A stretch of 64,000 bases of DNA from the NCBI GenBank assembly GCA_031362415.1, contig JANLSK010000056.1, forward strand, positions 1 through 64,000. Direction: 5' to 3'. The stretch is from VFJJ01 sp031362415. Its GTDB lineage: Bacteria > Actinomycetota > Acidimicrobiia > IMCC26256 > VFJJ01. This document shows, one piece after another, positions 15,491 to 23,451 of the stretch. The position numbers and the translations under genes were made by a program. The notes beneath the pieces were generated by a model. It was not told where the DNA came from, made no database searches, and saw only the letters and a program-made list of their open reading frames with translations. The stretch's first letter is position 1. The number at the start of each line of letters is the position of its first letter.

Positions 15491-16960
15491 GTGCATCGTC
15501 GCTCGCCTCGGATTGTCGGCATCACCTTGGCCGTCGCCCTCATGCTGCTCGCGTCGGCGTGCGGGAGCAGCGACTCCGGTTCGTCGTCGGCGTCGCGCCG
15601 TGACGACGAGGAGACCTCACGCACCGACGATGACGGCGACCGCGAGACCTCCCGCACCGACGACGACCGCAACGAGCCCACCGGCGACGTCACCGACGTC
15701 GGAACGCCCACCGACTGCGGCGACGAGGAGTTCGACGACATCGTCTGCGACGCCATCGAGAGCGTGCAGACCTTCTGGATCGACGTGTATCCCGAGGTCT
15801 TCGATGACGACTACCAGCCGATCGAGGGCGGCTTCCACCCGTACACGTCGCAGTCCGACCAGCCCCCGTGCGGCAACCCACCTCCCGACTACGAGGACAT
15901 CGCCCAGAACGCGTTCTACTGCCCCTCGGCCGACCTCATCGCCTGGGACAACGAGAGCCTGATCCCCCAGCTCTTCGAACAGTTCGGACCGTTCACCCTG
16001 GGCATCGTGTTCGCCCACGAGTTCGGCCACGCCATCCAGTCGCGGGTCGACTTCCAGGCCCCCACCGTCATCGAGGAGAACCAGGCCGACTGTTACGCCG
16101 GGGCCTGGGTCGGCGCTGTTTCCGCAGGCGACGCCCCCAACTTCGATGTCACCGCCGAGGACCTCGATCTCGCCGTTGCCGGCTTCTTGACCCTGGCCGA
16201 CGCCCCGGGCACGTCCGAGCGCGATCCACTCGCCCACGGGAGCGCGTTCGACCGCGTCAATGCCTTCCAGGACGGCATCGACAACGGCGCCGCGAAGTGC
16301 GCCGGGTACACGCTCGACACCGTGGACATCACCCAGATGGAGTTCATGGGCGAAGACCTGGCGAACCAGGGCAACCTCCCCCTCGACGAAACACTCGAGC
16401 TGGTGATCGTCGACCTCGAGGACTTCTGGGGCACCGCCTTCCCCGAGGAGTTCGACGCCGAATGGGTGCCGATCTCGAACTTCGTCCCCTACGACGGCGA
16501 GGTCGACGCGCTCACCTGCGGGGGAACCGACGTCGATCCCGAGTTCGCGTTGGGCAACGTGTGGTACTGCCTCGACGACGACTACATCGCCTGGGACGAG
16601 CCCGGCCTGTTCGTGCCCGTCATCGAAGAGATCGGCGACTTCGCCGTGGGCATGCTCATCGCCAGCCAATACGCCCGCGCCGCAGGCATCCGCCTGGGGA
16701 TCGAGGAGTTCGACGCGGCCACGTTGTTGCAGATCGACTGCCTGAGCGGGGCCTGGGCCGGCAACGCTGCGCACCGCGAACCAGAAGACTCCGTGTCGGG
16801 TCTGTCGCTCTCACCCGGCGACCTGGACGAGGCCATCGTGGCCTTCTTGGTCTTCGGCAGCGCCTCCGACCCCGGCGTCGACAGCGGCAACCGCGTCTTC
16901 GAACGGGTCGACGCGTTCCGTCAGGGTTTCCTCGACGGCATTCAGACCTGCCTGAGCTGA
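15491..16960 (+). CDS. Secreted lipoprotein with duplicated neutral zinc metallopeptidase domain
   Basis: A 489-residue protein. The N-terminus is a lipoprotein signal (hydrophobic 10-20, lipobox LASAC with Cys24), followed by an acidic Asp/Thr/Arg linker. Two homologous halves follow (about 80-285 and 300-489). The first keeps the zinc site HEFGH at 176-180 and a downstream ENQADCYAGAW that supplies the likely third ligand. In the second half the matching positions read ASQYARAAG, so the zinc site is lost, although DCLSGAW is kept. One half is thus a probable protease and the other a degenerate copy, perhaps for substrate binding. GTG at 15491 has GGAGG about 7 nt upstream. Confidence 0.8.
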   Translation: MHRRSPRIVGITLAVALMLLASACGSSDSGSSSASRRDDEETSRTDDDGDRETSRTDDDRNEPTGDVTDVGTPTDCGDEEFDDIVCDAIESVQTFWIDVYPEVFDDDYQPIEGGFHPYTSQSDQPPCGNPPPDYEDIAQNAFYCPSADLIAWDNESLIPQLFEQFGPFTLGIVFAHEFGHAIQSRVDFQAPTVIEENQADCYAGAWVGAVSAGDAPNFDVTAEDLDLAVAGFLTLADAPGTSERDPLAHGSAFDRVNAFQDGIDNGAAKCAGYTLDTVDITQMEFMGEDLANQGNLPLDETLELVIVDLEDFWGTAFPEEFDAEWVPISNFVPYDGEVDALTCGGTDVDPEFALGNVWYCLDDDYIAWDEPGLFVPVIEEIGDFAVGMLIASQYARAAGIRLGIEEFDAATLLQIDCLSGAWAGNAAHREPEDSVSGLSLSPGDLDEAIVAFLVFGSASDPGVDSGNRVFERVDAFRQGFLDGIQTCLS

Positions 16961-17928
16961 TGCGAGCAGAACGCCGATCGTCCGAGCTGACCCCGGAGTC
17001 CCCAGGGCCTCCGGTCAAGGTGCTGTATCTCATGGGATATCCCCGCAGCGGCAGCACCATCGTCACCTCGGCGTTCGGCAGCTGTGAGGGATTCGTCGGG
17101 GTGGGCGAGGCGCGGTACCTCTGGTATCCCCGCCTGGAGCCCACGCGGGTGTGCGGATGCCGCCAGTTGGTTTCGGCCTGCGAGTTCTGGAACGAGGTGC
17201 ATCGTCTCGAAGCCGTGCCTGCGCCCGTTCGGGCCGTGGTCGAGCGCGACGGCCTCGCCCGACAGCAGCGAGCGCTGTCGAAGCTCACTCGCTTCGTGCC
17301 CATGCTCTACGGCGCTCGGCCGGCCGCCCCGGGCTCCGACCTGTTCACCTACGCCGAGGCCAGGACGCGGGCGTATCGCTGCATGGCCGAGGCGGGCGGG
17401 GGCCGGGTGGTCGTCGATTCGTCGAAGTTCCCCTACGACGCGGCAATCGTCCAACGGATGGCGGGGATCGACCTCCACGTCGTCCATCTCCTGCGTGATC
17501 CCCGGGGCTCGCTGTTCTCACGGTTGTCGGGGCAGGGCGAGAAGTTGCAGCGGTTGCGGCCGCTCATCGCCGTGAAGGAGGTAGCGACGTGGCTGGTGTC
17601 ATTCGGGGCGGCCCGGCTGATCGTCCGTCGGCTGGGCCGACATCGAGCCCGAACACTGCGCTACGAAGACTTCGTCGCCGACCCGGAGCGTGAGATGCGG
17701 GGCATCCTGGAGTGGATGGGCGAAGGGCACATCGAGCCCCCGCCCAGCGAGGGGACGACCCTCCGGCTCCGCCCTGTGCACCAGGTGTCAGGCAACCGTG
17801 TGCGCACCCGATTCGGCGAGGTCGAGCTTCGGCACGACCTGCGCTGGCGGACCGAGCTCGGGAGGCCCTATCGGTGGCTCATCTCGGTGGCGACGGCACC
17901 CGTGCGGCGTCGCCACGGCTATCGCTGA
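16960..17928 (+). CDS. Sulfotransferase family protein
   Basis: A 322-residue P-loop-like sulfotransferase. The 5'-phosphosulfate loop YPRSGSTIV (about 23-31) and the 3'-phosphate motif LRDPRGSLFSRL (about 185-196) are both clear, so it should use PAPS to sulfate a hydroxyl or amine. The acceptor is unknown; actinobacterial members modify glycolipids or carotenoids. Its ATG overlaps the stop of the metallopeptidase gene (TGATG), so the two are translationally coupled. Cys-rich residues (VCGCRQLVSAC) are present near position 65. Confidence 0.85.
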   Translation: MRAERRSSELTPESPGPPVKVLYLMGYPRSGSTIVTSAFGSCEGFVGVGEARYLWYPRLEPTRVCGCRQLVSACEFWNEVHRLEAVPAPVRAVVERDGLARQQRALSKLTRFVPMLYGARPAAPGSDLFTYAEARTRAYRCMAEAGGGRVVVDSSKFPYDAAIVQRMAGIDLHVVHLLRDPRGSLFSRLSGQGEKLQRLRPLIAVKEVATWLVSFGAARLIVRRLGRHRARTLRYEDFVADPEREMRGILEWMGEGHIEPPPSEGTTLRLRPVHQVSGNRVRTRFGEVELRHDLRWRTELGRPYRWLISVATAPVRRRHGYR

Positions 17929-17929
17929 G

Positions 17930-17974
17930 GCCGCCGAGCGACGGCGGCTCCGGGCCGGCGGCAACGTCGCCGGC
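17930..17974 (+). terminator. Two adjacent GC-rich hairpins after the sulfotransferase gene
   Basis: GCCGCC/GGCGGC (17930-17948, 7-nt loop) starts 2 nt past the stop codon, and GCCGGCG/CGCCGGC (17954-17974, 7-nt loop) follows. Neither has a T-run. They are plausible terminators insulating the tRNA gene downstream. Confidence 0.45.
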
Positions 17975-18022
17975 TCTCCAGCCCCCTGCCGATAGGCTGG
18001 CCGGGCTGCACTGCCGTACCTG

Positions 18023-18108
18023 GGAGGGATGCCGGAGCGGCCGAACGGAGCGGTCTTGAAAACCGCCGGACGAGAGTCCCGTGGGTTCAAATCCCACTCC
18101 CTCCGCCA
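18023..18108 (+). tRNA. tRNA-Ser (anticodon UGA)
   Basis: An 86-nt type II tRNA with CCA encoded. The acceptor arms GGAGGGA and TCCCTCC pair fully. The anticodon stem GCGGT/ACCGC encloses the loop CTTGAAA (anticodon TGA). A long variable arm (GGAC GAGA GTCC) is typical of tRNA-Ser, and the T arm is GTGGG TTCAAAT CCCAC. It decodes UCA and, with wobble, other UCN codons. Confidence 0.97.
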
Positions 18109-18164
18109 GATGGTCCCGAGAGGGTCGCTTCCGCATCGGCTCGAGCGTCAGCTCGAGTTCCGAG

Positions 18165-18980
18165 TCAGGCGCCGAGGAAGCCCGACAGGGTCTCGACCTC
18201 TCGTGCGGTCTCTTCCAGCACCGACTTCACCGACGCATCGATGCCCACGAGGGCCAGGCCCTCGCTCACAGTGGTGAACGGCTCGTCCGTGGGAGGTTCA
18301 CCCGCCAGTGCTACGGCCAGGGATTCGCCAGCGACGATCATCCGGCCGAGCTCGCTCCCGCCTCCGTCAGGCTCGTGATGCCGGAAGACCGCAGCCACGA
18401 AGTCGGCCGGGAACTGGAGAGCGTCGAGGGCCAAGGAGGCCATCTGCGGATGATGCGTCCCCAGCTCCTTGCGCTCGGCGTCGAGGTAGGAGATGTGCTC
18501 GCGCTCGGCCCGCAGCTTCACCCGGGCCACAGCGTGGGGGGCGTGGCGGAACAGCAGGGCCTTGCCGATGTCGTGCAACAGCCCGGCCGAGAAGGCCTCT
18601 CCAGGCTGCACGCCGAGATGACGGGCGACGACCGACGCTCCAGCAGCCGTGGCCATGGAGTGACTCCAGAAGTCCTTGGGCAACGGATGCTTCTGGTCGG
18701 CGAACAGGCCGAAGGCCGCGCTCGCTGCGATGGCCCGCACCGTGGCGAAACCGATGATCGTGACGGCTCGCCAGGCGCTGCCGACCCGGCGCGAGAGCCC
18801 GTAGTAAGGCGTGTTGGCGAGGCGGATCACTCGCATCGACAGCGCGGGGTCGGTTTCGATCAGTTGGCCGAGCTCCCGAGCCGAGGCATCCGGATCGTCG
18901 AGGACCCGCAGCAGACGAGCCGCGACCGGTGATGCGATCGGGAGCTCCGTCAGGCCTGCGATGCCGATGGTCTGCTGCAC
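18165..18980 (-). CDS. HDOD domain protein
   Basis: A 271-residue protein formed almost wholly by an HDOD domain, a non-catalytic relative of the HD phosphohydrolases found in signalling and chemotaxis settings. Characteristic segments are PIASPVAARLLRVLDDPDAS, DPALSMRVIRLANTPYYG and the partly kept HD motif GLLHDIGKALL. GTG at 18980 is preferred because AGAGG lies about 8 nt upstream and the domain begins at once. It is the last gene of the cheB-cheR-HDOD transcript, so a role in output or adaptation of that system is likely. Confidence 0.85.
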   Translation of the reverse strand: MQQTIGIAGLTELPIASPVAARLLRVLDDPDASARELGQLIETDPALSMRVIRLANTPYYGLSRRVGSAWRAVTIIGFATVRAIAASAAFGLFADQKHPLPKDFWSHSMATAAGASVVARHLGVQPGEAFSAGLLHDIGKALLFRHAPHAVARVKLRAEREHISYLDAERKELGTHHPQMASLALDALQFPADFVAAVFRHHEPDGGGSELGRMIVAGESLAVALAGEPPTDEPFTTVSEGLALVGIDASVKSVLEETAREVETLSGFLGA

Positions 18981-19071
18981 GAGGGACCTCTGCACTCTCC
19001 ACGTGCCTGCGCACGCGCCGTCCGAACAAGGGTGTCGGCCCGTCGGGCGGCAGTCTTGAGTTGAACGGGTC

Positions 19072-20217
19072 TCAGTTCGGACGATTTGGGCGCTGAGGTG
19101 CCGGGGGTGCCGGAGCCGCGGGTCGAGCCGGGAACGCCGGTCGCGCCGGTGCGGGTGCTGGGGTGGTGCCGCCGGGTGCGGGTCGGGCGGGGAACGCCGG
19201 TCGTACCGGTGCTGGGGTGGCTCCACCGGTCGGGCGCGCCGAGGGCGCAGGTGTGGCCGGTGTCGTGGGCCGCTGTGCCGGCACCTGCGGTCTGGCCACG
19301 GCGGCCACGGTTGCGCTCGGGGCGGGCGCAGCCGTCGCGCCCACCGTCGCCGGCTGGTTCCGAGATGCCGGAACGGGAGCGGTGCCGCGCAGCTTGTACA
19401 CCGCCGACTTGCCCATCTGCAGCCGCTCGAAACCCTCGTCGAGGTTGATGGTGGTCTCCGACGCCCCGAGCATCAGATAGCCGTCGGGCCTGAGCATCTT
19501 CTTGATCTTGCCCAGGATCTGGCGCTTGGTCTCGGTGTCGAAGTAGATGAGGACGTTGCGGATGAACACGATGTCGAGGGGCGGGAAGGTGGGCCAGGCC
19601 TCGATCAGGTTCATGGTCTGGAACCGGATCGCGTTGCGGATCTCGGGCTTGATCACCCAGTCGGCACCGTCGCGCGTGAAGTACTTCACGAGCAGCTGGG
19701 CCGGAAGCCCCCGGTTCACCTCGAGCTGGGAGTAGCGACCCGCCTGGCAGCGCTCGACCATCTCCTTGGAGAGGTCGGTGGCGTCGAAGGTCATCCGCCA
19801 GTTCTCGAGCTCCGGAAAGTTCGCCTTCAGCATCATCATGAAGCTGAACGGCTCCTGGCCGCTCGACGACGCCGCGCACCAGATGCTCAACGACCGCTCG
19901 CGGCCGCGCCGCTGGATCAGATCGGGGATGATCGTGGTCTTGAGCGACTCGAACGGGTGGATGTCGCGATAGAACGACGTCTCGTTCGTCGTCATCGCTT
20001 CCTTGACGAGCTCGCGGAGACGGTCGTTGGGCCGGTTGCGGAGCACCTGCACGATCTCGCCCAAGCCCCCGGTGAGCCCGGCAGCCCGAGCAACCGGGGC
20101 CAGGCGGGTCTCGACGAGGTATTCCTTGCCCGGCTCGAGCACGATCCCGGCATCCCGGCGAACCATCTGTCGCAGGAAGTCGAAGTCGGCTGGTGACAGA
20201 GGGATTGCCGCGCTCAT
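19072..20217 (-). CDS. cheR: CheR-type chemoreceptor glutamate methyltransferase with Pro/Ala tail
   Basis: A 381-residue SAM-dependent methyltransferase. The N-terminal helical domain (residues 1-80) holds TNETSFYRD; the SAM site is IWCAASSSGQEPFS, where the first Cys-Ser positions are shuffled from the usual SAACSTGEEPYS. IFIRNVLIYF marks the active-site strand. After about residue 270 comes a tail of over 110 residues rich in Pro and Ala with repeated PAFPARPA units, absent from ordinary CheR. Its ATG overlaps the cheB stop (ATGA), so it is translated with cheB. It adds methyl groups to receptor glutamates; no receptor gene is in the window. Confidence 0.9.
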   Translation of the reverse strand: MSAAIPLSPADFDFLRQMVRRDAGIVLEPGKEYLVETRLAPVARAAGLTGGLGEIVQVLRNRPNDRLRELVKEAMTTNETSFYRDIHPFESLKTTIIPDLIQRRGRERSLSIWCAASSSGQEPFSFMMMLKANFPELENWRMTFDATDLSKEMVERCQAGRYSQLEVNRGLPAQLLVKYFTRDGADWVIKPEIRNAIRFQTMNLIEAWPTFPPLDIVFIRNVLIYFDTETKRQILGKIKKMLRPDGYLMLGASETTINLDEGFERLQMGKSAVYKLRGTAPVPASRNQPATVGATAAPAPSATVAAVARPQVPAQRPTTPATPAPSARPTGGATPAPVRPAFPARPAPGGTTPAPAPARPAFPARPAAPAPPAPQRPNRPN

Positions 20218-21494
20218 CTGCGGGCCACTGGGCTCGACAGGGCCGGGCTGCAATCTGGCTTCCGACGGCTCGTCATCGTGAGACGCTCGAGCGCGTCGGG
20301 GACCGAATGCAGCGGAAGGACCTCGTCAGCGAGCTTGGCCTTGACCACGAAGCCCGGCATGCCCCACACCACGCTGGTGGCCTCGTCCTGGGCCAGGATG
20401 CGGCCGCCGACGGAGTGGACCGCCTCGGTGCCGTGGAAGCCGTCGCTTCCCATCCCGGTGAGCACGACGGCGAGGACCCCGGCGCCGAAGACCTGGCTCA
20501 CCGAGCGAAACATGGGGTCGACGGCCGGCCGGCACGAGTTCTCGGGCGGATCCTGGTTCATGGCCAGCTTGATCGAAGCGCCCTCGCGCTTCACGGTCAT
20601 GTGGTAGTCGCCGGGGGCGATGTACACGGTCCCGGGTTGGATCGCCATGCCCGGAGCGGCCTCGACCACCTTCAGCTTCGACCGGGTGTCGAGTCGTTCG
20701 GCCAGAAGCCGGGTGAACACGGGGGGCATGTGCTGCACGATCAGGATGGGCACCGGGAAGTCGGCCGGCAGCGCCGGGATCACGTCGCCCAGCGCGTTCG
20801 GCCCGCCGGTGGAGACCCCGATGGCCACGATCTCGACGGGAGAGACGCGTCGCTGCGTGGGCCGAGCGGCTCCGGCCGGAGCAGCGGCGGGCCCGTTCGG
20901 AAGGGCCGAGGCACGGGCGGCACCCGGGCCCCCGGCGGCTCTGGGGGCTCCAGGGGCTCCAGGGGCTCCAGAAAGGGGACGGGTCGACACCGGTGCTCCG
21001 GGCCGTCCGGCGGGCCCGCCAGGCCCGTTTCGCCCGATCGCCGGCCGGGCCGGCGGCTGGACCCCAGCACTCGAGCCCCGCAGGACGCTGGCGCAGAGGG
21101 CCTTGATCTTCGGGATGAGGTCCAGGCGGACCTTCTCCATGCTCTCGGCCATCTTGCCGGTGTTCGAGGGCTTCGTCACGTAGTCGCTCGCGCCCCGTGA
21201 GAGCGCCTCGAACGTCGACGACGCTCCGCGCTCGGTCAGCACCGAGAGCATGATCACCGGGAGCCGGGGGTGCGACTTGCGGATGTGGGTCAGGGCCTCG
21301 ATGCCGTCCATCTCCGGCATCTCGATGTCGAGCGTGATCAGATCGGGGTGGCACTTCTCGAGCATGGCGAGCGCCAGCTTGCCGTTGGCGGCCGTCCCCA
21401 CGACCTCGATGTCCGGGTCCGAGCCCAACACCTTGACCACCAAGCTGCGCACAACGACGGCGTCGTCGACGACCAGCACCTTGATCTTGCTCAT
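20214..21494 (-). CDS. cheB: CheB chemotaxis response regulator / protein-glutamate methylesterase
   Basis: A 426-residue protein with an N-terminal receiver domain (Asp56 in LITLDIEMP is the phosphorylation site; VVDDAVVVRS gives the acidic pair) and a C-terminal methylesterase domain. Catalytic elements are GVSTGGPNAL (Ser), QHMPPVF (His) and LTGMGSDGFHG (Asp). The linker (about 150-225) is long and rich in Pro, Gly and Ala. CheB removes receptor methyl groups put on by CheR. GAGG lies 5 nt before the ATG. A weak WhiG/FliA-like promoter candidate is noted about 125 nt upstream. Confidence 0.95.
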   Translation of the reverse strand: MSKIKVLVVDDAVVVRSLVVKVLGSDPDIEVVGTAANGKLALAMLEKCHPDLITLDIEMPEMDGIEALTHIRKSHPRLPVIMLSVLTERGASSTFEALSRGASDYVTKPSNTGKMAESMEKVRLDLIPKIKALCASVLRGSSAGVQPPARPAIGRNGPGGPAGRPGAPVSTRPLSGAPGAPGAPRAAGGPGAARASALPNGPAAAPAGAARPTQRRVSPVEIVAIGVSTGGPNALGDVIPALPADFPVPILIVQHMPPVFTRLLAERLDTRSKLKVVEAAPGMAIQPGTVYIAPGDYHMTVKREGASIKLAMNQDPPENSCRPAVDPMFRSVSQVFGAGVLAVVLTGMGSDGFHGTEAVHSVGGRILAQDEATSVVWGMPGFVVKAKLADEVLPLHSVPDALERLTMTSRRKPDCSPALSSPVARR

Positions 21495-21617
21495 CGCCTC
21501 AACTCATCTCGTCGGAAGGGGAGTGGTCAACTGCGGACCACGGAGGACCGCGCCACGCTCGGCGGCGCCTCCCGGGTACGTCGGTGCCCGAGGAATCCTG
21601 TGGTCGATTCCGCCACA

Positions 21618-21645
21618 GCATCGGGCGTTTCACAGTCCGGCTTGA
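21618..21645 (-). promoter_or_regulatory. Weak WhiG/FliA-type promoter candidate upstream of cheB
   Basis: On the minus strand TCAA (21645-21642), 16 nt and CCCGATGC (21625-21618) resemble the TAAA-N14-16-GCCGATAA pattern of motility/sporulation sigma factors. The match is 3 of 4 and 5 of 8. The rest of the 21495-21791 gap shows a CTGTGG/CCACAG dyad and nothing else recognisable. Confidence 0.22.
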
Positions 21646-21791
21646 GGGACGTGCCCACGCAGAAAACGATCAAGTTCGTCCCGTCGAGACCGACATCAGC
21701 CCATGGAGAACTGCTCCAGGCGACCAAACCGTCTCCCCTCGGGACCGGCTGATCCCGCAACGAGCCGGATGTGTGGGCAGAATTACCGGCG

Positions 21792-22682
21792 ATGGACGTC
21801 CATCTCGTCGACGGCACCTACGAGCTCTTCCGCTACTTCTACGCCCTGCCGTCACACGTGACGACCGAGGGCCGTGAGGTCGGGGCGGTGCGTGGCGTGC
21901 TGGGCACGATCCTCCAGATGCTCGAGGAGGGCGTCACCCATCTCGGTGTGGCCACCGACCACGTGATCGAGTCCTTCCGCAACGAGCACTGGGCGGGCTA
22001 CAAGACCGGAGCCGGCATCGACCCGGCGTTGTGGTCGCAGTTCGGCCTCCTCGAGGACGCCTTGGCCGCCATGGGTGTGGTCGTGTGGCCCATGGTCGAG
22101 TTCGAAGCCGACGACGCCCTGGCGGCCGTCGCAGCCCAGGCGGGAGCCGATCCTCGGGTCGAGCGCGTGGTGATCTGCACGCCCGACAAGGATCTCGGGC
22201 AGTGCGTCGAAGGAACCCGGATCGTCCAGCTCGACCGGCGGAAGAACGCGGTGATCGACGAGGCCGGGGTCTGGGAGCGCTTCGGGGTCGGACCGGCCTC
22301 CATCGCCGACTACCTCGGCCTCGTCGGAGACAGCGCCGACGGCTTCCCCGGACTGCCCGGCTGGGGCGCCAAGTCGGCGGCGACGGTCCTGGCCCGGTAC
22401 GGGCGCATCGAGGACATTCCCGATCTGGCCCTGCACTGGGACGTGAACGTGCGGGGAGCGGTGAAGCTGGCGACGACCCTGGCCGAGCAGCGTGAGCTCG
22501 CACTGTTGTTCCGGTTCATCGCCACCGTGCGCCGCGACGCACCCGTCCCCGAGACCGTCGACGATCTCTGCTGGCTCGGACCCCACGCCGGGTTCGCGGC
22601 CCTGTGCGCCACCCTCGATGCGCCGCGCCTGGCCGAGCGGGCTGCCAGGGCCGCCACGACCGCCGCGGCCCGACGAGCCTGA
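21792..22682 (+). CDS. Stand-alone 5'-3' exonuclease (PolA N-terminal domain family)
   Basis: A 296-residue FEN-type nuclease. The N-terminal strand MDVHLVDGTYELFRYFYA carries the first metal Asp; VEFEADDALAAVA (about 105-117) and CTPDKDLGQCV supply the acidic cluster, and a helix-hairpin-helix segment follows (LVGDSADGFPGLPGWGAKSA). No polymerase domain is attached. Such proteins process flaps and RNA primers. Unlike typical members the N-terminal DGxx is followed by TYELFR rather than S/NxxFR. It is convergent with the DnaJ-domain gene, whose stop is 1 nt away. Confidence 0.88.
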   Translation: MDVHLVDGTYELFRYFYALPSHVTTEGREVGAVRGVLGTILQMLEEGVTHLGVATDHVIESFRNEHWAGYKTGAGIDPALWSQFGLLEDALAAMGVVVWPMVEFEADDALAAVAAQAGADPRVERVVICTPDKDLGQCVEGTRIVQLDRRKNAVIDEAGVWERFGVGPASIADYLGLVGDSADGFPGLPGWGAKSAATVLARYGRIEDIPDLALHWDVNVRGAVKLATTLAEQRELALLFRFIATVRRDAPVPETVDDLCWLGPHAGFAALCATLDAPRLAERAARAATTAAARRA

Positions 22683-22683
22683 G

Positions 22684-23394
22684 TCAGCTACCTCGACCTC
22701 CGACGCACAGCGTTCGGGCGTAGTCGGGAACGGTGACGCTCCGGGTGCCGACCGGGCAGACTGCTCCGAGCGACTGGTCGACCGTGGCCCGTATCACGCC
22801 CGTGTCGCGATCGCTGCAGTCGACCACACCGACCCGCGACGAGTCGATGACGAGGCACCGACCGACCGGCGAGACCCCGTCCGACAACGGCTCGATCGTG
22901 CGGTCGTAGGTGGCGATGGGTTGTGGGCCGGCATGGGCGCTCACCACGACGAGTCCCACGATCACCAGCGCGATCACGCCGATGATGCCACGGTGAACCC
23001 AGCGAGGCACCGACATGACCCCCGAGCCGACCCACTCGTCGTCGTCGTCTCTCCAGTCGGCCTCGAGCCCGTCGTCGTCATCGTCCCAGCCCACCTCGGG
23101 TCCGGCCCCGGGCATCCGTACGGGATGGTCGTTGGCGGCTCGGAGGCGCTCGGCGATCGTGCGGCGGTCGGCCGCGAGGCGCTCGTCGTAGATCGTCCGG
23201 CTCTCGGGGTTGCCCAAGACCGACCAGGCCGCGTTCAGCTCCTGCATCGAGCGCTCGGCCCGAACCTGGTCGACCGAGCTGGACGTCGCGTGCGCGTCGG
23301 GATGGCACAACCGGGCCTGCGCACGGTAGGCGCGCCGGAGTGCGTCGTGGCCGGCCGTTTCCGGCGCGCCCAGCACCTCGTACCACGTCGGCAT
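22684..23394 (-). CDS. DnaJ-domain membrane protein
   Basis: A 236-residue protein. An N-terminal J domain (about 1-62) contains WYEVLGAP and the HPD motif (LCHPDAHA) needed to stimulate DnaK ATPase. An acidic linker (WDDDDDGLEADW) leads to one transmembrane helix (about 127-150) and an outer domain with four Cys (CLVIDSS, VDCSD, CPVGT, CVGG) that may form disulfides. It therefore may recruit DnaK to the membrane; the outer domain's role is unknown. The ATG at 23394 is chosen because the J domain begins there. Confidence 0.82.
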   Translation of the reverse strand: MPTWYEVLGAPETAGHDALRRAYRAQARLCHPDAHATSSSVDQVRAERSMQELNAAWSVLGNPESRTIYDERLAADRRTIAERLRAANDHPVRMPGAGPEVGWDDDDDGLEADWRDDDDEWVGSGVMSVPRWVHRGIIGVIALVIVGLVVVSAHAGPQPIATYDRTIEPLSDGVSPVGRCLVIDSSRVGVVDCSDRDTGVIRATVDQSLGAVCPVGTRSVTVPDYARTLCVGGRGS

Positions 23395-23437
23395 CAGCCG
23401 CAAGTGTGACGCACCCGGTGACGACGTGTCCGCTCGC

Positions 23438-23443
23438 TACCGT
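23438..23443 (+). promoter_or_regulatory. -10 box upstream of the AarF-like gene
   Basis: TACCGT lies 8 nt before the ATG at 23452, with no Shine-Dalgarno sequence; a leaderless start is likely. Confidence 0.4.
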
Positions 23444-23451
23444 GAACGCTG

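Noticed and set aside
15868..16959. Long open frame upstream of the sulfotransferase start
   Set aside because: It is Arg-rich, overlaps the metallopeptidase gene out of frame and has no family resemblance.
18023..18108. tRNA-Ser as an integration site for an island
   Set aside because: No second copy of the tRNA 3' end, integrase or phage gene occurs in the window.
19675..19690. Perfect palindrome CGTGAAGTACTTCACG resembling a Rex site
   Set aside because: It lies deep inside the cheR coding region and is explained by codons for a conserved VKYFTR segment; no promoter is nearby.
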